Under the pieces are notes generated by a model. It searched no databases. It saw only the letters and a program-made list of their open reading frames with translations, and was not told where the DNA came from. This document shows positions 8,414 through 17,140 of a stretch of DNA of 25,768 nucleotides, one piece after another (position 1 is the stretch's first letter; every line of letters begins with the position of its first letter). The DNA lies in IMG/VR virus record IMGVR_UViG_3300042890_001614, positions 1-25,768 of that record, one strand, 5' to 3'. Position numbers and translations under genes: made by a program. This DNA comes from a virus.

Positions 8414-10069
8414 ATGTCAGCAATTATCACAGAAACTTTTAGACGGAATAATGCGAAATTATTCTTGGGCGACATCACTACTGGTACAAATAAATATTAC
8501 GTCGGTCTTGGTAAATCAGAAGCATGGCCAACTATTGGTGGTGTTGCTGAAACTTCATCAAACTATAATGTCCCATTACCAACGGGGACAGCTGCTGATA
8601 GAATCCAGACTCTGAACAATCTCACTTCGTTGTTGCGTGTTGAGACTACACGTTCTGGATTGGTTATTCCTAATAACTTGCTGAAGACTGGTAGATCATT
8701 TAAGGCATATTCGCCTTATGATATTAACTCATTTTATCCTACTGGAACTGGCACAATTACATATCCATGTTATTTAAATAATGGTTCTCATATTTACATC
8801 TGTCTTCGTGCTGGTGCCTCTTATGCTACTACATTGCCTGCGAATACAACTTATGGAATCGAAACCACCGCTGATGGATATACTTGGGCTTATGTTGCTC
8901 CTCTAATTGCTGGTGCAAATGCATTCAATACAGAACAGTTTATTCAGATTTCTAGTGATAAATTAACTGGAACACCTAAGACAAATGCTCTTAATGCAAC
9001 TGGTGGTCGACTATTTGGTTACACAGTGGTTAACGGTGGAACTGGTTATGTAAAAGCAAATACACGAATTTATCTTCGTGGAACAACCTCCGCTGGAGTT
9101 GATGTCAACTTGAACTTGAATCCATCAACTCCTGGTGTTGCAGATTCATATACTACATTTAATACTGGAACTGGTACAATCACCTCGATCAATCTTCCAG
9201 CATCGATTGCTAACTGGCCAACGCAAAATCTTAAAAATGCATCTATTGAAATCACTAATTTAAGTGGTGGAGTTGGTACTGGCGCGGTTGCATTACCTAA
9301 TATTGCTCCACCAGATGGCTTCGGATATTCACCATCAGAAGATCTTCCTACTTGGTATGTTGGTCTTGGTGTATCAGCTTCTGGTGACATCTCTGGTGAT
9401 GGTTTTTATATTCCTTATCGTCAAATTACTGTTCTAAAGAATCCAACGATTGTTGGTAATGTCACATTTGCCGATGCTGGCGACAGTGTTACACTACTAA
9501 GTCATGGATTTACAGCTGGTGAACAGATTGAGTTTTCAACGATTGTTAATACAACTGGTATTTCAACCAATACTACATATTATGTTGTAAATACATCTGC
9601 TGATACATTCCAGGTTGCAACATCACCTAGTGGTTCAGCTTTAACGCTAACAAATAATGGTTATGGCACACTTAAATATATCACATCTCTTCCAGCAAAT
9701 GCAAGAGCACTTCAATATTTCCAGTTGACTAGCGCATTGACAGGTGTTACTGATGTCACTGGTCTTAAAATTACAGATGCATCTACAACTCCAGCAATCC
9801 CTTATGGATTCGCTGACTATTACGATTCTACAACACGGAGATTGTATTTCCATCAGAACTTTGAGTCAAGTTTTTCATTGATAAATGCATCAGGACAATT
9901 TAAAATTGTTTCTTCTGGGGGCACACCATCTTCTGCTATAAATTATTCTGGTATCTCTTCAGGTGAGTATGTCACTAACACTGGAGAACTTATCTTTACT
10001 GAAAATCGTAAGTCTATTGCCAGAGCTTCTGCTCAAACTGAAGAAATCAAAATCGTTATCCAATTCTAA
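8414..10069 (+). CDS. 8: gp8-like baseplate wedge protein, enlarged
   Basis: Both ends match T4 gp8 (334 residues). The start ITETFRRNNAKLF...YYVGLGKSEAWP (residues 5-38) parallels the T4 segment with FRTEKMLNFY and FGRSEPW. The end ASAQTEEIKIVIQF parallels T4 MDQTEEINILFTF. Here the protein is 551 residues, so about 215 residues are added internally. One recognisable addition is a beta domain near residues 350-420 (LLSHGFTAGEQIEF, TTYYVVNTSADTFQVA). Another is a GYTVVNGGTGYVKANTRIYL strand motif near 200. In T4, gp8 is a dimeric wedge protein bound to gp7 and gp10; the extra domains probably decorate the baseplate surface. The TAA stop overlaps the next ATG (TAATG), so translation is probably coupled. 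Confidence 0.88.
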   Translation: MSAIITETFRRNNAKLFLGDITTGTNKYYVGLGKSEAWPTIGGVAETSSNYNVPLPTGTAADRIQTLNNLTSLLRVETTRSGLVIPNNLLKTGRSFKAYSPYDINSFYPTGTGTITYPCYLNNGSHIYICLRAGASYATTLPANTTYGIETTADGYTWAYVAPLIAGANAFNTEQFIQISSDKLTGTPKTNALNATGGRLFGYTVVNGGTGYVKANTRIYLRGTTSAGVDVNLNLNPSTPGVADSYTTFNTGTGTITSINLPASIANWPTQNLKNASIEITNLSGGVGTGAVALPNIAPPDGFGYSPSEDLPTWYVGLGVSASGDISGDGFYIPYRQITVLKNPTIVGNVTFADAGDSVTLLSHGFTAGEQIEFSTIVNTTGISTNTTYYVVNTSADTFQVATSPSGSALTLTNNGYGTLKYITSLPANARALQYFQLTSALTGVTDVTGLKITDASTTPAIPYGFADYYDSTTRRLYFHQNFESSFSLINASGQFKIVSSGGTPSSAINYSGISSGEYVTNTGELIFTENRKSIARASAQTEEIKIVIQF

Positions 10070-13000
10070 TGTCGATTACCACTAATAACACAACGTATCA
10101 CGACGATTTTAATATCGCGGATCCAAATTCTGGAAATAATTTTGGCAAGACTGTAGATGATAAGAACTATCTTCGCATTCTATTCAAGCCTGGATATTCG
10201 GTTCAGGTTCGTGAATTAAATCAGATTCAGTCAATTCTTCAGTCACAGATCGATAAATTCGGTTCTTCTGTATGGAAAGATGGTGCTGCTGCTATCGGTG
10301 GTAATGTCTCTTTCGATAAAGACATTCTAAGTGTCGATGTCACATTTGGAGGAGTTGGTTCTACCCCAGTTGATCCTAGTGGTGTCACAAAGATTAGTTA
10401 CGTTGCTACGGTTGGCGGTCTTGCAAAGGTTCTTTACGCAGACGTGATGGGATACAGTGTTCTGAATTCCTCGCTGAAACAATATAGACTTTATGTTCGA
10501 TATTCATCGACCATTATTGATGGTGCGAATGTTATTTCGGTATTCCCGATTGGTGCGACAATTCAAAGTGGTGATACTTCAGAAATCTATGGAACTGCGA
10601 CTGCCGATGGATATGCAGTAGGACTGTTCTTATCTAAGGGAGTGTTCTTCACTAAGGGTTCTTTCGTAGCAACTCCAGATCAAAGAGCATTCTATGATAT
10701 TGCCACGCCAAATACTAATGTTAATGCTTTAGGTGTTCTGAATATCAATGAATCTTATATCACTTATAATAGCGATATTACTCTGGTTGATAATGCGAAT
10801 GGAACACTCAACTATTCAGCTCCTGGTGCTGATCGATATGCAATCAATCTCACTCTAGGATTCCTCGATGCTGGTACAGTTGTTAATGCTGATAATACGA
10901 TTAACCTTGTTACGATCAAAAACTCAGAGGTTGTTCTTGAAGCTAAGATTAGATATACGGATATTGATCGTCAGCTTGCTCAGAGAACATATGAAGAGTC
11001 TGGCAATTATACAGTTGATCCATTTAAGATCGATGTTCGTGAACTTTATAATGACGGAACTAATAACGGTAGATACCTAGGTGCCGAATTAGATAAAGCT
11101 GGATATGAAGTTCCAATCTCTGTTCCAGACCTTGCTGATGCAAAAACAAAATTCTTCACTGGTATCGAACCTTCGACTGCTTATGTAAATGGTTATCGAA
11201 TTCAATCGCTTGAAAAGATCGGTATCATCGGCGATAAGGCTAGAGATATTTCGGATATTACGCCAGCAGCAACAAGTTCGACTATCGGTAACTATCTGAC
11301 TGGTGTGTTTACTGGATCGGTTCCGTTTCCTGTTGCAACCTCTGTCTCTAATGTTTATAGCCTAAAAGATTCTGGTTCTACTACTATTGGAACTTGCCGT
11401 GTTCGTGCAGTTGAACAATTTGGTTCTTTATATCGTCTTTATATTTACGATATTAAAATTTCAAGTTTAACTAAGGGAATTTTCGATATTGCAAGTGTTA
11501 CTGGTTTTAGCGTTGTATTCACCGTTGATGCTGCTGGAGCATTGCAACTGTCCTCGAATGATACTTCAATCTTTAAGCTTCCTTATGATACAGTTTCGAA
11601 TGTAACTGATATTTCATACTATATCAAGAGAGACTTGAGTGCAACACTTTCTGGTGTTTCATCTTATACATGGACATTGACCGATACAAATGAAACCTTT
11701 GCTGATATTTCAACAGTATTAGTTAAGATTGCAAATGTTACTGTCACACCGACTATTGCTTATGGTTCTGGTGGAACTGATACTAAATCAATTGTTCTCA
11801 CATTTGGATCATCGCAAACTGGTGCTCTTCAGGTTATTGCATCAGTTCGTGTTAAGGCGACTCTTGGTTCTTCAATCAGTGGTAAATCCAAAACTAAGAC
11901 CACTGTCACTAACGAATCTTATACTCCTACGGCAGCGCAAACAGTATTTACTCTGAATCAAGGTGATCTATTCTCACTTGATTCGGTTAAGTTTGGTGTA
12001 ACTTCTGGAACTGCTTTAATCGACTGCGTTGATATTACGAAAGACTTTGTTCTTTCCGATAATGGACAGCGTGATACTTATTACACTAATGGTGCTATTA
12101 CATATAAAGGTTCGTCATCATTTACTACAGCAAATAGAATCTATGTAACTTATAAGTATAATGCTCATGGATCATCTGCTTATCAATTCTTTACGGCTGG
12201 TTCATATCAAGTAGCCGGTGGTTATTCTTATAGTGATATTCCATCATATAAGGGAACTCGTCTCTCTGATGTAATTGACTTCAGGCCATTGATTCTAGCT
12301 GGTTCTTCTGGAATTTCGATTCCTCAGGTTGATCCATTTAGTCCAATCGAATGCAATATACAGTGTTACTTATCTCGTATTGATAAAGTTATTCTGAATT
12401 CAAATTCAGAATTCTTGATCGTTCGTGGAACACCAGCTGTTTCTCCAGTTGAACCTGATATTGGTGCGAGTGCAATGAATCTTTACACTCTGAATGTTCC
12501 TGCATACACATTCAAGACTTCAGATATTAAGATCAACTATATCGATAACAAACGATATACAATGCGCGATATTGGTTCGATTGATAAACGTATTCAGAAT
12601 CTGGAATATTATACTTCTCTGTCGTTATTAGAGAAGTCAGCAACTGATAAACCTATCTTTGATACTGGTGGTGCAAGATATAAAAATGGCATTCTAGTTG
12701 ATAACTTTGTTGGTCATTCAATTGGCGATGTTTTCAACTCTGCATATAATTGCTCTATCGATAGTGCTAGCCAAGTTCTTCGTCCACACTTTAAGACACA
12801 GAATATCGATCTTGTTAAATCAACAGTATTGGAAGATTATTCTAATGTTTCGATCAATGAGAACACGATTACACTTGCATTTACTGAAGCAGAGTTGATT
12901 TCTCAACAACTCGCTTCTGAGACTGAATCTGTTAACCCATATGAAGTTGCAGCATTCATCGGTGATGTTAAATTAACACCTGCTACCGACGAATGGATTG

Positions 13001-15183
13001 AGGTAACAACTCGTCCAGATGTTATTATCAATGAAACTGGTGCTTATGATGCTTTTGTTCATCTCGCTGAAAGCACAAATGTTCTAGGGACTCAATGGAA
13101 TAACTGGCAGACTTCATGGACTGGTGTGAATACATGGGATGTTAAACGAAAGAAGAAACGCAGTTGGTGGCGAGGTGGTTCATTCATGCAACCTGGTCAT
13201 GCTTCTCAGACGCTCACTCAACAAGTTCGCACTGGAACAACTACTACTCTTGGTTTCACGGATGTTCAAGAAAATACTGGAGAAAGGATCATTGATATTT
13301 CCTTTATTCCGTTCATTCGATCACGTAAGGTTTATTTCAATGCTCGTGGATTAAAACCAAACACTCAAGTGTTCCCGTTCTTCGATGATATTGATATTTC
13401 TCTATATTCGATGCCGGTCTTAGATGCTGACTATATTCAGTTTGCAGACCGTACTGATACTAGAATATATACTGGATTGTTACCTGGAACTGCTGGTAGT
13501 CTTTCAGCTGTTGGTATTACTTCAGCACCGATTATTACTGATTCCAATGGATCAGTTAAGGGTGTGTTTACAGTTCCGAATAATAGTGCGCTGAAATTCA
13601 GAACTGGAACACGTAAGTTCAGATTGACTGATTCCGTTCGTAACATTCCGACTGAAGCCACAACATTTGCTGACTCCAATTATATTGCTTCTGGTTCGGC
13701 TGAGACTAGGGAAAGCACGATCATCTCTACTCGTACACCAGAATTCAGATATAATGCAGTAACTGATAGCAGAACTTTGCTTTCGCCTGTTACTACAGCA
13801 TGGTATGATCCATTGGCTCAATCGTTCATTATCGGCAATATTCCTTCTGGAATCTTTGCTTCTTCGATTGATCTGTATTTCAGCTCTAAGTCTTCGTCAA
13901 GTATTCCAGTCTCAGCCCACCTAGTGATTGTTGAGAATGGTATTCCAACTCAAAGAATCGTCCCGTTCTCTAAAGTCATGCTGAATGCTTCTGAAGTTTC
14001 AACTTCAGAAAATGGTTCTGTAGCGACTAACTTTGCATTCTCTGATCCAGTTTATCTGGTAGCCGGTGCTGAATATGCGATTGTCGTAATCTCTAATGAT
14101 CCAAACTATCGTCTCTGGGTTGCAAAACTTGGTGGAACCGATGTTATTACGAACAAGAAGATTGATAAGAATGTTTATGCTGGCGTGATGTTTATGTCAC
14201 AGAATGCTTCTACATGGACACCGGATCAAAATCGTGACCTTAAATTTAAGATTAACAGAGCAGTGTTCACGACTGGTTCTGGTTCTGCTAAGTTTAATTC
14301 TCTGTTATCCACTGGAGTTGAGAGTGTAACTGTCACAGTTCCTGGTTCATACTCATCTACTCCTATAGTGCTCTTTGATATGCCTAGTGAATCATGGGGT
14401 GTTCGAGCAGAAGGGACGGCCACGATTAATCCGATTAACGGAGCAATCACATCGATCACCGTGACCAATAAGGGATCTGGTTATACAACCGCGCCTAATG
14501 TTAAGGTTTCAACAGTAACTGTTGGAACTGGCAATCTACTGACTGTTCCTATCTCAACATTCAATCTGACTCAACGATCAACTGAAGTTTCAGATACCTT
14601 TATCTCAAACTCTCTGTTGATGTATAGTAATTCATATGCTGTTGATAATAACGAGAACTATGATATGGATATGGTTTATACTGCTTCGGCAGCTGGAAAT
14701 TCGCCTATCTTAACATCGACATTATTTTCTTCTAATGACTATGTTTCGCCAGTGATCGATCTTGATAACATCTCTTTACTTACTATTGAGAATGAAGTCA
14801 ATAATGATATTACGAATGAGACAACATTAGATGCTGGTAATGCAAAGGCTAGATATATTACACGACTTGTTGAATTGAATAATCCAGCAGATTGGTTGAA
14901 TATTTACGTTAATGTTAATCTTCCTACATCAACTACGAATATCAAAGTTTATGCCAAGTTCAAGTATTCGCCAACAGATTCATCTGGATGGAATTTAATT
15001 GAACCAACATTCCCTATCGCGCTATCATCTAATGATGAAGATTATAATGAAGTTCAGTATGCTTGGACACCAACGACATCTGCAAAAGCATTCGTTGGCT
15101 TCTCTGTCAAGATCGTTATGACTTCCGATTCAAATATTAACATCCCAACGATTAGAGATTTCCGAGCAATCGCAACTACTTAA
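10069..15183 (+). CDS. giant DUF4815-like baseplate/tail structural protein
   Basis: This 1704-residue protein starts with the pattern YHDDFNIADP...NYLRILFKPGYSVQVRELNQIQSILQSQIDKFGSSVWKDG (residues 10-72, given here in broken form), typical of DUF4815 proteins of T4-like marine phages. Further blocks seen in this group are YTMRDIGSIDKRIQNLEYY near 830, ESVNPYEVAAFIGDVKL near 950, WNNWQTSWTG near 1010, KVYFNARGLKPNTQVFPFFD near 1087 and WYDPLAQSFIIGNIPSGIF near 1245. A short basic stretch, KRKKKRSWWRGG, lies near 1025. A GSGYTTAPNV motif near 1470 is related to motifs in the fibre. The place after gene 8 is that of T4 genes 9-10, so a role at the baseplate rim or in fibre attachment is likely, but direct homology to gp9 or gp10 is not visible. 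Translation is coupled to gene 8 by the TAATG overlap. Confidence 0.82.
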   Translation: MSITTNNTTYHDDFNIADPNSGNNFGKTVDDKNYLRILFKPGYSVQVRELNQIQSILQSQIDKFGSSVWKDGAAAIGGNVSFDKDILSVDVTFGGVGSTPVDPSGVTKISYVATVGGLAKVLYADVMGYSVLNSSLKQYRLYVRYSSTIIDGANVISVFPIGATIQSGDTSEIYGTATADGYAVGLFLSKGVFFTKGSFVATPDQRAFYDIATPNTNVNALGVLNINESYITYNSDITLVDNANGTLNYSAPGADRYAINLTLGFLDAGTVVNADNTINLVTIKNSEVVLEAKIRYTDIDRQLAQRTYEESGNYTVDPFKIDVRELYNDGTNNGRYLGAELDKAGYEVPISVPDLADAKTKFFTGIEPSTAYVNGYRIQSLEKIGIIGDKARDISDITPAATSSTIGNYLTGVFTGSVPFPVATSVSNVYSLKDSGSTTIGTCRVRAVEQFGSLYRLYIYDIKISSLTKGIFDIASVTGFSVVFTVDAAGALQLSSNDTSIFKLPYDTVSNVTDISYYIKRDLSATLSGVSSYTWTLTDTNETFADISTVLVKIANVTVTPTIAYGSGGTDTKSIVLTFGSSQTGALQVIASVRVKATLGSSISGKSKTKTTVTNESYTPTAAQTVFTLNQGDLFSLDSVKFGVTSGTALIDCVDITKDFVLSDNGQRDTYYTNGAITYKGSSSFTTANRIYVTYKYNAHGSSAYQFFTAGSYQVAGGYSYSDIPSYKGTRLSDVIDFRPLILAGSSGISIPQVDPFSPIECNIQCYLSRIDKVILNSNSEFLIVRGTPAVSPVEPDIGASAMNLYTLNVPAYTFKTSDIKINYIDNKRYTMRDIGSIDKRIQNLEYYTSLSLLEKSATDKPIFDTGGARYKNGILVDNFVGHSIGDVFNSAYNCSIDSASQVLRPHFKTQNIDLVKSTVLEDYSNVSINENTITLAFTEAELISQQLASETESVNPYEVAAFIGDVKLTPATDEWIEVTTRPDVIINETGAYDAFVHLAESTNVLGTQWNNWQTSWTGVNTWDVKRKKKRSWWRGGSFMQPGHASQTLTQQVRTGTTTTLGFTDVQENTGERIIDISFIPFIRSRKVYFNARGLKPNTQVFPFFDDIDISLYSMPVLDADYIQFADRTDTRIYTGLLPGTAGSLSAVGITSAPIITDSNGSVKGVFTVPNNSALKFRTGTRKFRLTDSVRNIPTEATTFADSNYIASGSAETRESTIISTRTPEFRYNAVTDSRTLLSPVTTAWYDPLAQSFIIGNIPSGIFASSIDLYFSSKSSSSIPVSAHLVIVENGIPTQRIVPFSKVMLNASEVSTSENGSVATNFAFSDPVYLVAGAEYAIVVISNDPNYRLWVAKLGGTDVITNKKIDKNVYAGVMFMSQNASTWTPDQNRDLKFKINRAVFTTGSGSAKFNSLLSTGVESVTVTVPGSYSSTPIVLFDMPSESWGVRAEGTATINPINGAITSITVTNKGSGYTTAPNVKVSTVTVGTGNLLTVPISTFNLTQRSTEVSDTFISNSLLMYSNSYAVDNNENYDMDMVYTASAAGNSPILTSTLFSSNDYVSPVIDLDNISLLTIENEVNNDITNETTLDAGNAKARYITRLVELNNPADWLNIYVNVNLPTSTTNIKVYAKFKYSPTDSSGWNLIEPTFPIALSSNDEDYNEVQYAWTPTTSAKAFVGFSVKIVMTSDSNINIPTIRDFRAIATT

Positions 15184-15188
15184 TAGAA

Positions 15189-15410
15189 ATGGCTACTAAC
15201 AAAAAGAGGCTCATTGTCGAAGAGAATCCTGTTCTTGAGCGGGATTCTCATTCGAAGGCAATTCTGAATACAGATTCATCAGCATACAATTATGCAATTC
15301 GTAAGAAGGCTATGCATCTTCAGGTTGAATCTAGGATTGAATCTATGGAATCCAGTATTGATTCTATTAAAGAACAGCTGGATTTAATTTTAAAAGCATT
15401 GAATAAATAA
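15189..15410 (+). CDS. small conserved-looking coiled-coil protein
   Basis: This 73-residue protein has a basic, extended N-terminus (KKRLIVEENPVLERDSHSKA, then ILNTDSSAYNYAIRKK) and a C-terminal coiled coil (VESRIESMESSIDSIKEQLD, then LILKALNK) with hydrophobic residues at heptad spacing. Small proteins of this build are often found beside large tail proteins in T4-like marine phages, but I cannot name a function. The ATG follows the giant gene stop by 5 bases, and the upstream sequence (aatagaaATG) has no convincing ribosome site. A structural or scaffold role such as oligomerising a fibre base is possible. The last codons include a near-match late promoter box for the next gene. Confidence 0.72.
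   Translation: MATNKKRLIVEENPVLERDSHSKAILNTDSSAYNYAIRKKAMHLQVESRIESMESSIDSIKEQLDLILKALNK
15402..15409 (+). promoter_or_regulatory. possible T4-type late promoter (one mismatch)
   Basis: AATAAATA overlaps the end of the 73-residue gene, 9 bases before the ATG at 15419. T4 geometry predicts a start near 15415 and a leader of about 4 bases. The arrangement is the same as at 4243-4250. Confidence 0.35.
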
Positions 15411-15418
15411 CATCAATA

Positions 15419-16732
15419 ATGGATACTTCAGAATTTACAGATTTTTCTACATTTACCACTGATGGCGTAGTTGTTTCGGACACGTTTAATGCTTGGCGTA
15501 AAAAAACTAACGGCATTATTAATGCTGTTAATACAAATACGTTATTGCCTAATGGTAGTATTACTCCGGCAAAGTTAAGCACTGGTGGGCCAAGTTGGAA
15601 TTCTTCTGGAGCTATTACTGGTGGAGCTATTACTGCAACTTCATTGAATACTGGCTCTGGAACTATTACTGGTGGAGCTATTACTGCAACTTCATTGAAT
15701 ACTGGCTCTGGAACTATTACCACAACTAACACGGTTAATGCAAATGCACTAGCTATCGGCACAGCCAATAATAAATTTGTGGTATCATCTTCTGGTTCAT
15801 TAATTACTGCTAATTCGATTACTGCAACTTCATTGAATACTGGCTCTGGAGCTATTACTGGTGGAGCTATTACTGCAACTTCATTGAATACTGGCTCTGG
15901 AGCTATTACTGGTGGAACCTTAACTTTGAGTGGTGGCACAGGTGAAATTTTAACAAACGGTGCAGTTAAATCAAATACTCTTGCTATCGGTACAAGCAAC
16001 GATAAATTTACTGTTTCCAACGCTGGCATTGTTACAGCAACTGGAAATATAACTGCTCCTACATTTATTGGAAATTTAACTGGCACTGCATCAGCAGTAG
16101 GAACAAGTGGGGTATCTCCAGCGAGTTTAACATCGGGAGGTCCAGGTTGGAACTCTACTAGCACAACTCTTGGTCCACCAGTAGTGAGTGGAGATTATAC
16201 ATTAAATATTGGCAATTTAGCCAGAAGTAGTGATGGTCGATGCTCGATATTTATGGGTGCAATGAGCGGAGGTGGTAGCGGTACCTCGCTGATAAGAGAA
16301 TCTGGATTAAATTCAGATTTCAGACTTATACAAAATGGTTCAGGTGTAATTAAGTTTGAGACAAATGGTGGCTTAAAGATTAATGCTGCTCCAATTCCAA
16401 ATCCATCAGGAGACGCTCCAATTTATGGAGCAAGAGCGTGGGTTACGTTTTCCGCAAATGGATCATTCATTACAGGAAATAATATAGCAAGTGTTGCTAG
16501 AGCTGCTGGTGTTCCTACTGGGGCATATATTATAACATTTACTACAGCTATGCCAACAACCGCCTTTGCTGCTATTGTAACATCAAATCAGGCAGCACTG
16601 GCAGTTCCTAGTGAAGATGCATTTGGCACAATAGTAAGTCGATCTGTAAATAGTGTTACTGTTAAGTTTTCACGAACAAACACATCTGGGTCTTTCGTTG
16701 ATATGGCTGGAAGTGTAGTTATCTTTTGCTAA
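15419..16732 (+). CDS. short tail fibre protein with 17-residue repeats
   Basis: This 437-residue protein has a fibre-type N-terminus: VSDTFNAWRKKTNGIINAV (residues 20-38) is the TFxxWRxxTNxxI pattern seen in many T4-like phage fibres. Two related segments, TPAKLSTGGPSWNSSG (near 48) and SPASLTSGGPGWNSTS (near 230), bracket a repetitive shaft built of TGGAITATSLNTGSGTI units and two AIGTxNxKFxVSxxG segments. The last 120 residues (ARAWVTFSANGSF, ASVARAAGVPTGAYIITFTT, AMPTTAFAAIVTS) form a small beta domain found at the ends of many phage fibres. The protein is probably trimeric and on the particle. The stop codon is immediately followed by the late promoter box of the next gene. Confidence 0.8.
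   Translation: MDTSEFTDFSTFTTDGVVVSDTFNAWRKKTNGIINAVNTNTLLPNGSITPAKLSTGGPSWNSSGAITGGAITATSLNTGSGTITGGAITATSLNTGSGTITTTNTVNANALAIGTANNKFVVSSSGSLITANSITATSLNTGSGAITGGAITATSLNTGSGAITGGTLTLSGGTGEILTNGAVKSNTLAIGTSNDKFTVSNAGIVTATGNITAPTFIGNLTGTASAVGTSGVSPASLTSGGPGWNSTSTTLGPPVVSGDYTLNIGNLARSSDGRCSIFMGAMSGGGSGTSLIRESGLNSDFRLIQNGSGVIKFETNGGLKINAAPIPNPSGDAPIYGARAWVTFSANGSFITGNNIASVARAAGVPTGAYIITFTTAMPTTAFAAIVTSNQAALAVPSEDAFGTIVSRSVNSVTVKFSRTNTSGSFVDMAGSVVIFC
15611..15917 (+). repeat. 51-nt repeats in the short fibre gene
   Basis: A 51-base unit encoding 17 residues (TGGAITATSLNTGSGTI type) occurs in two clusters: 15611-15718 and about 15818-15917. They are separated by a non-repeat segment of about 100 bases that encodes the first AIGTANNKFVVSSSG block. 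Within each cluster copies differ by only one or two bases (for example GGAACT against GGAGCT), so copy number could change by slippage or recombination without breaking the frame. Confidence 0.9.
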
Positions 16733-16740
16733 TATAAATA
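16733..16740 (+). promoter_or_regulatory. T4-type late promoter box, 5 bases from ATG
   Basis: An exact TATAAATA directly follows the TAA stop of the short fibre gene and lies only 5 bases before the ATG at 16746. T4 geometry would put the transcription start on the A of that ATG, giving a leaderless mRNA. Confidence 0.6.
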
Positions 16741-16745
16741 CCAAT

Positions 16746-17129
16746 ATGGCAATCTATGCAGATCTATTCATTGACCAAGGGTCATACTTTTCGACCGTTA
16801 TAAGCGTCGGGACTCTCGGGGCTTTTAATGTAGATCTTACTGATTATACCGCCAGAGGCAAGATCAAGAAATCATATTCTTCTAGTTCAGAAATATTATT
16901 CGATGTATCGATTCCTGATCCTGAGAATGGACAGATTATCATATCATTAGACTCTGATGCTACTGGTGCTATGAAACCAGGTCGTTATGTATATGATGTT
17001 GAAATCGTTGAAACTTCTACTGGTAAAGTTACCAGAGTTGTTGAAGGTCAGGTTGAAATTATGCCTGGAGTCACTAGCAATGCATACGTTGTCCCTCTTG
17101 ATACCGTTTTAGATGGTGGATTTTATTAA
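16746..17129 (+). CDS. small beta-sandwich structural protein (baseplate-upper-protein-like)
   Basis: This 127-residue protein begins AIYADLFIDQGSYFSTVISV and continues with DYTARGKIKKSYSSSSEILF, ISLDSDATGAMKPGRYVYDV and a final VVEGQVEIMPGVT strand. This alternation of strands with a PGRYVYDVE turn is typical of the N-terminal, BppU-like immunoglobulin-type domain used by phage baseplate and fibre-attachment proteins. Similar small proteins occur near fibre genes in T4-like aquatic phages. It stands between two fibre genes, so an adaptor role linking a fibre to the baseplate is plausible but inferred. A late promoter box lies 5 bases upstream. The next gene starts 11 bases after the stop. 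Confidence 0.7.
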   Translation: MAIYADLFIDQGSYFSTVISVGTLGAFNVDLTDYTARGKIKKSYSSSSEILFDVSIPDPENGQIIISLDSDATGAMKPGRYVYDVEIVETSTGKVTRVVEGQVEIMPGVTSNAYVVPLDTVLDGGFY

Positions 17130-17140
17130 AATTTAAACAT

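Noticed and set aside
15367-16164. 265-codon open frame on the minus strand
   Set aside because: It lies wholly over the short fibre repeats and reads as Pro/Ala/Val low-complexity repeats, the reverse of the 51-nt units. Its start context and composition are not gene-like, and all neighbours are on the other strand.
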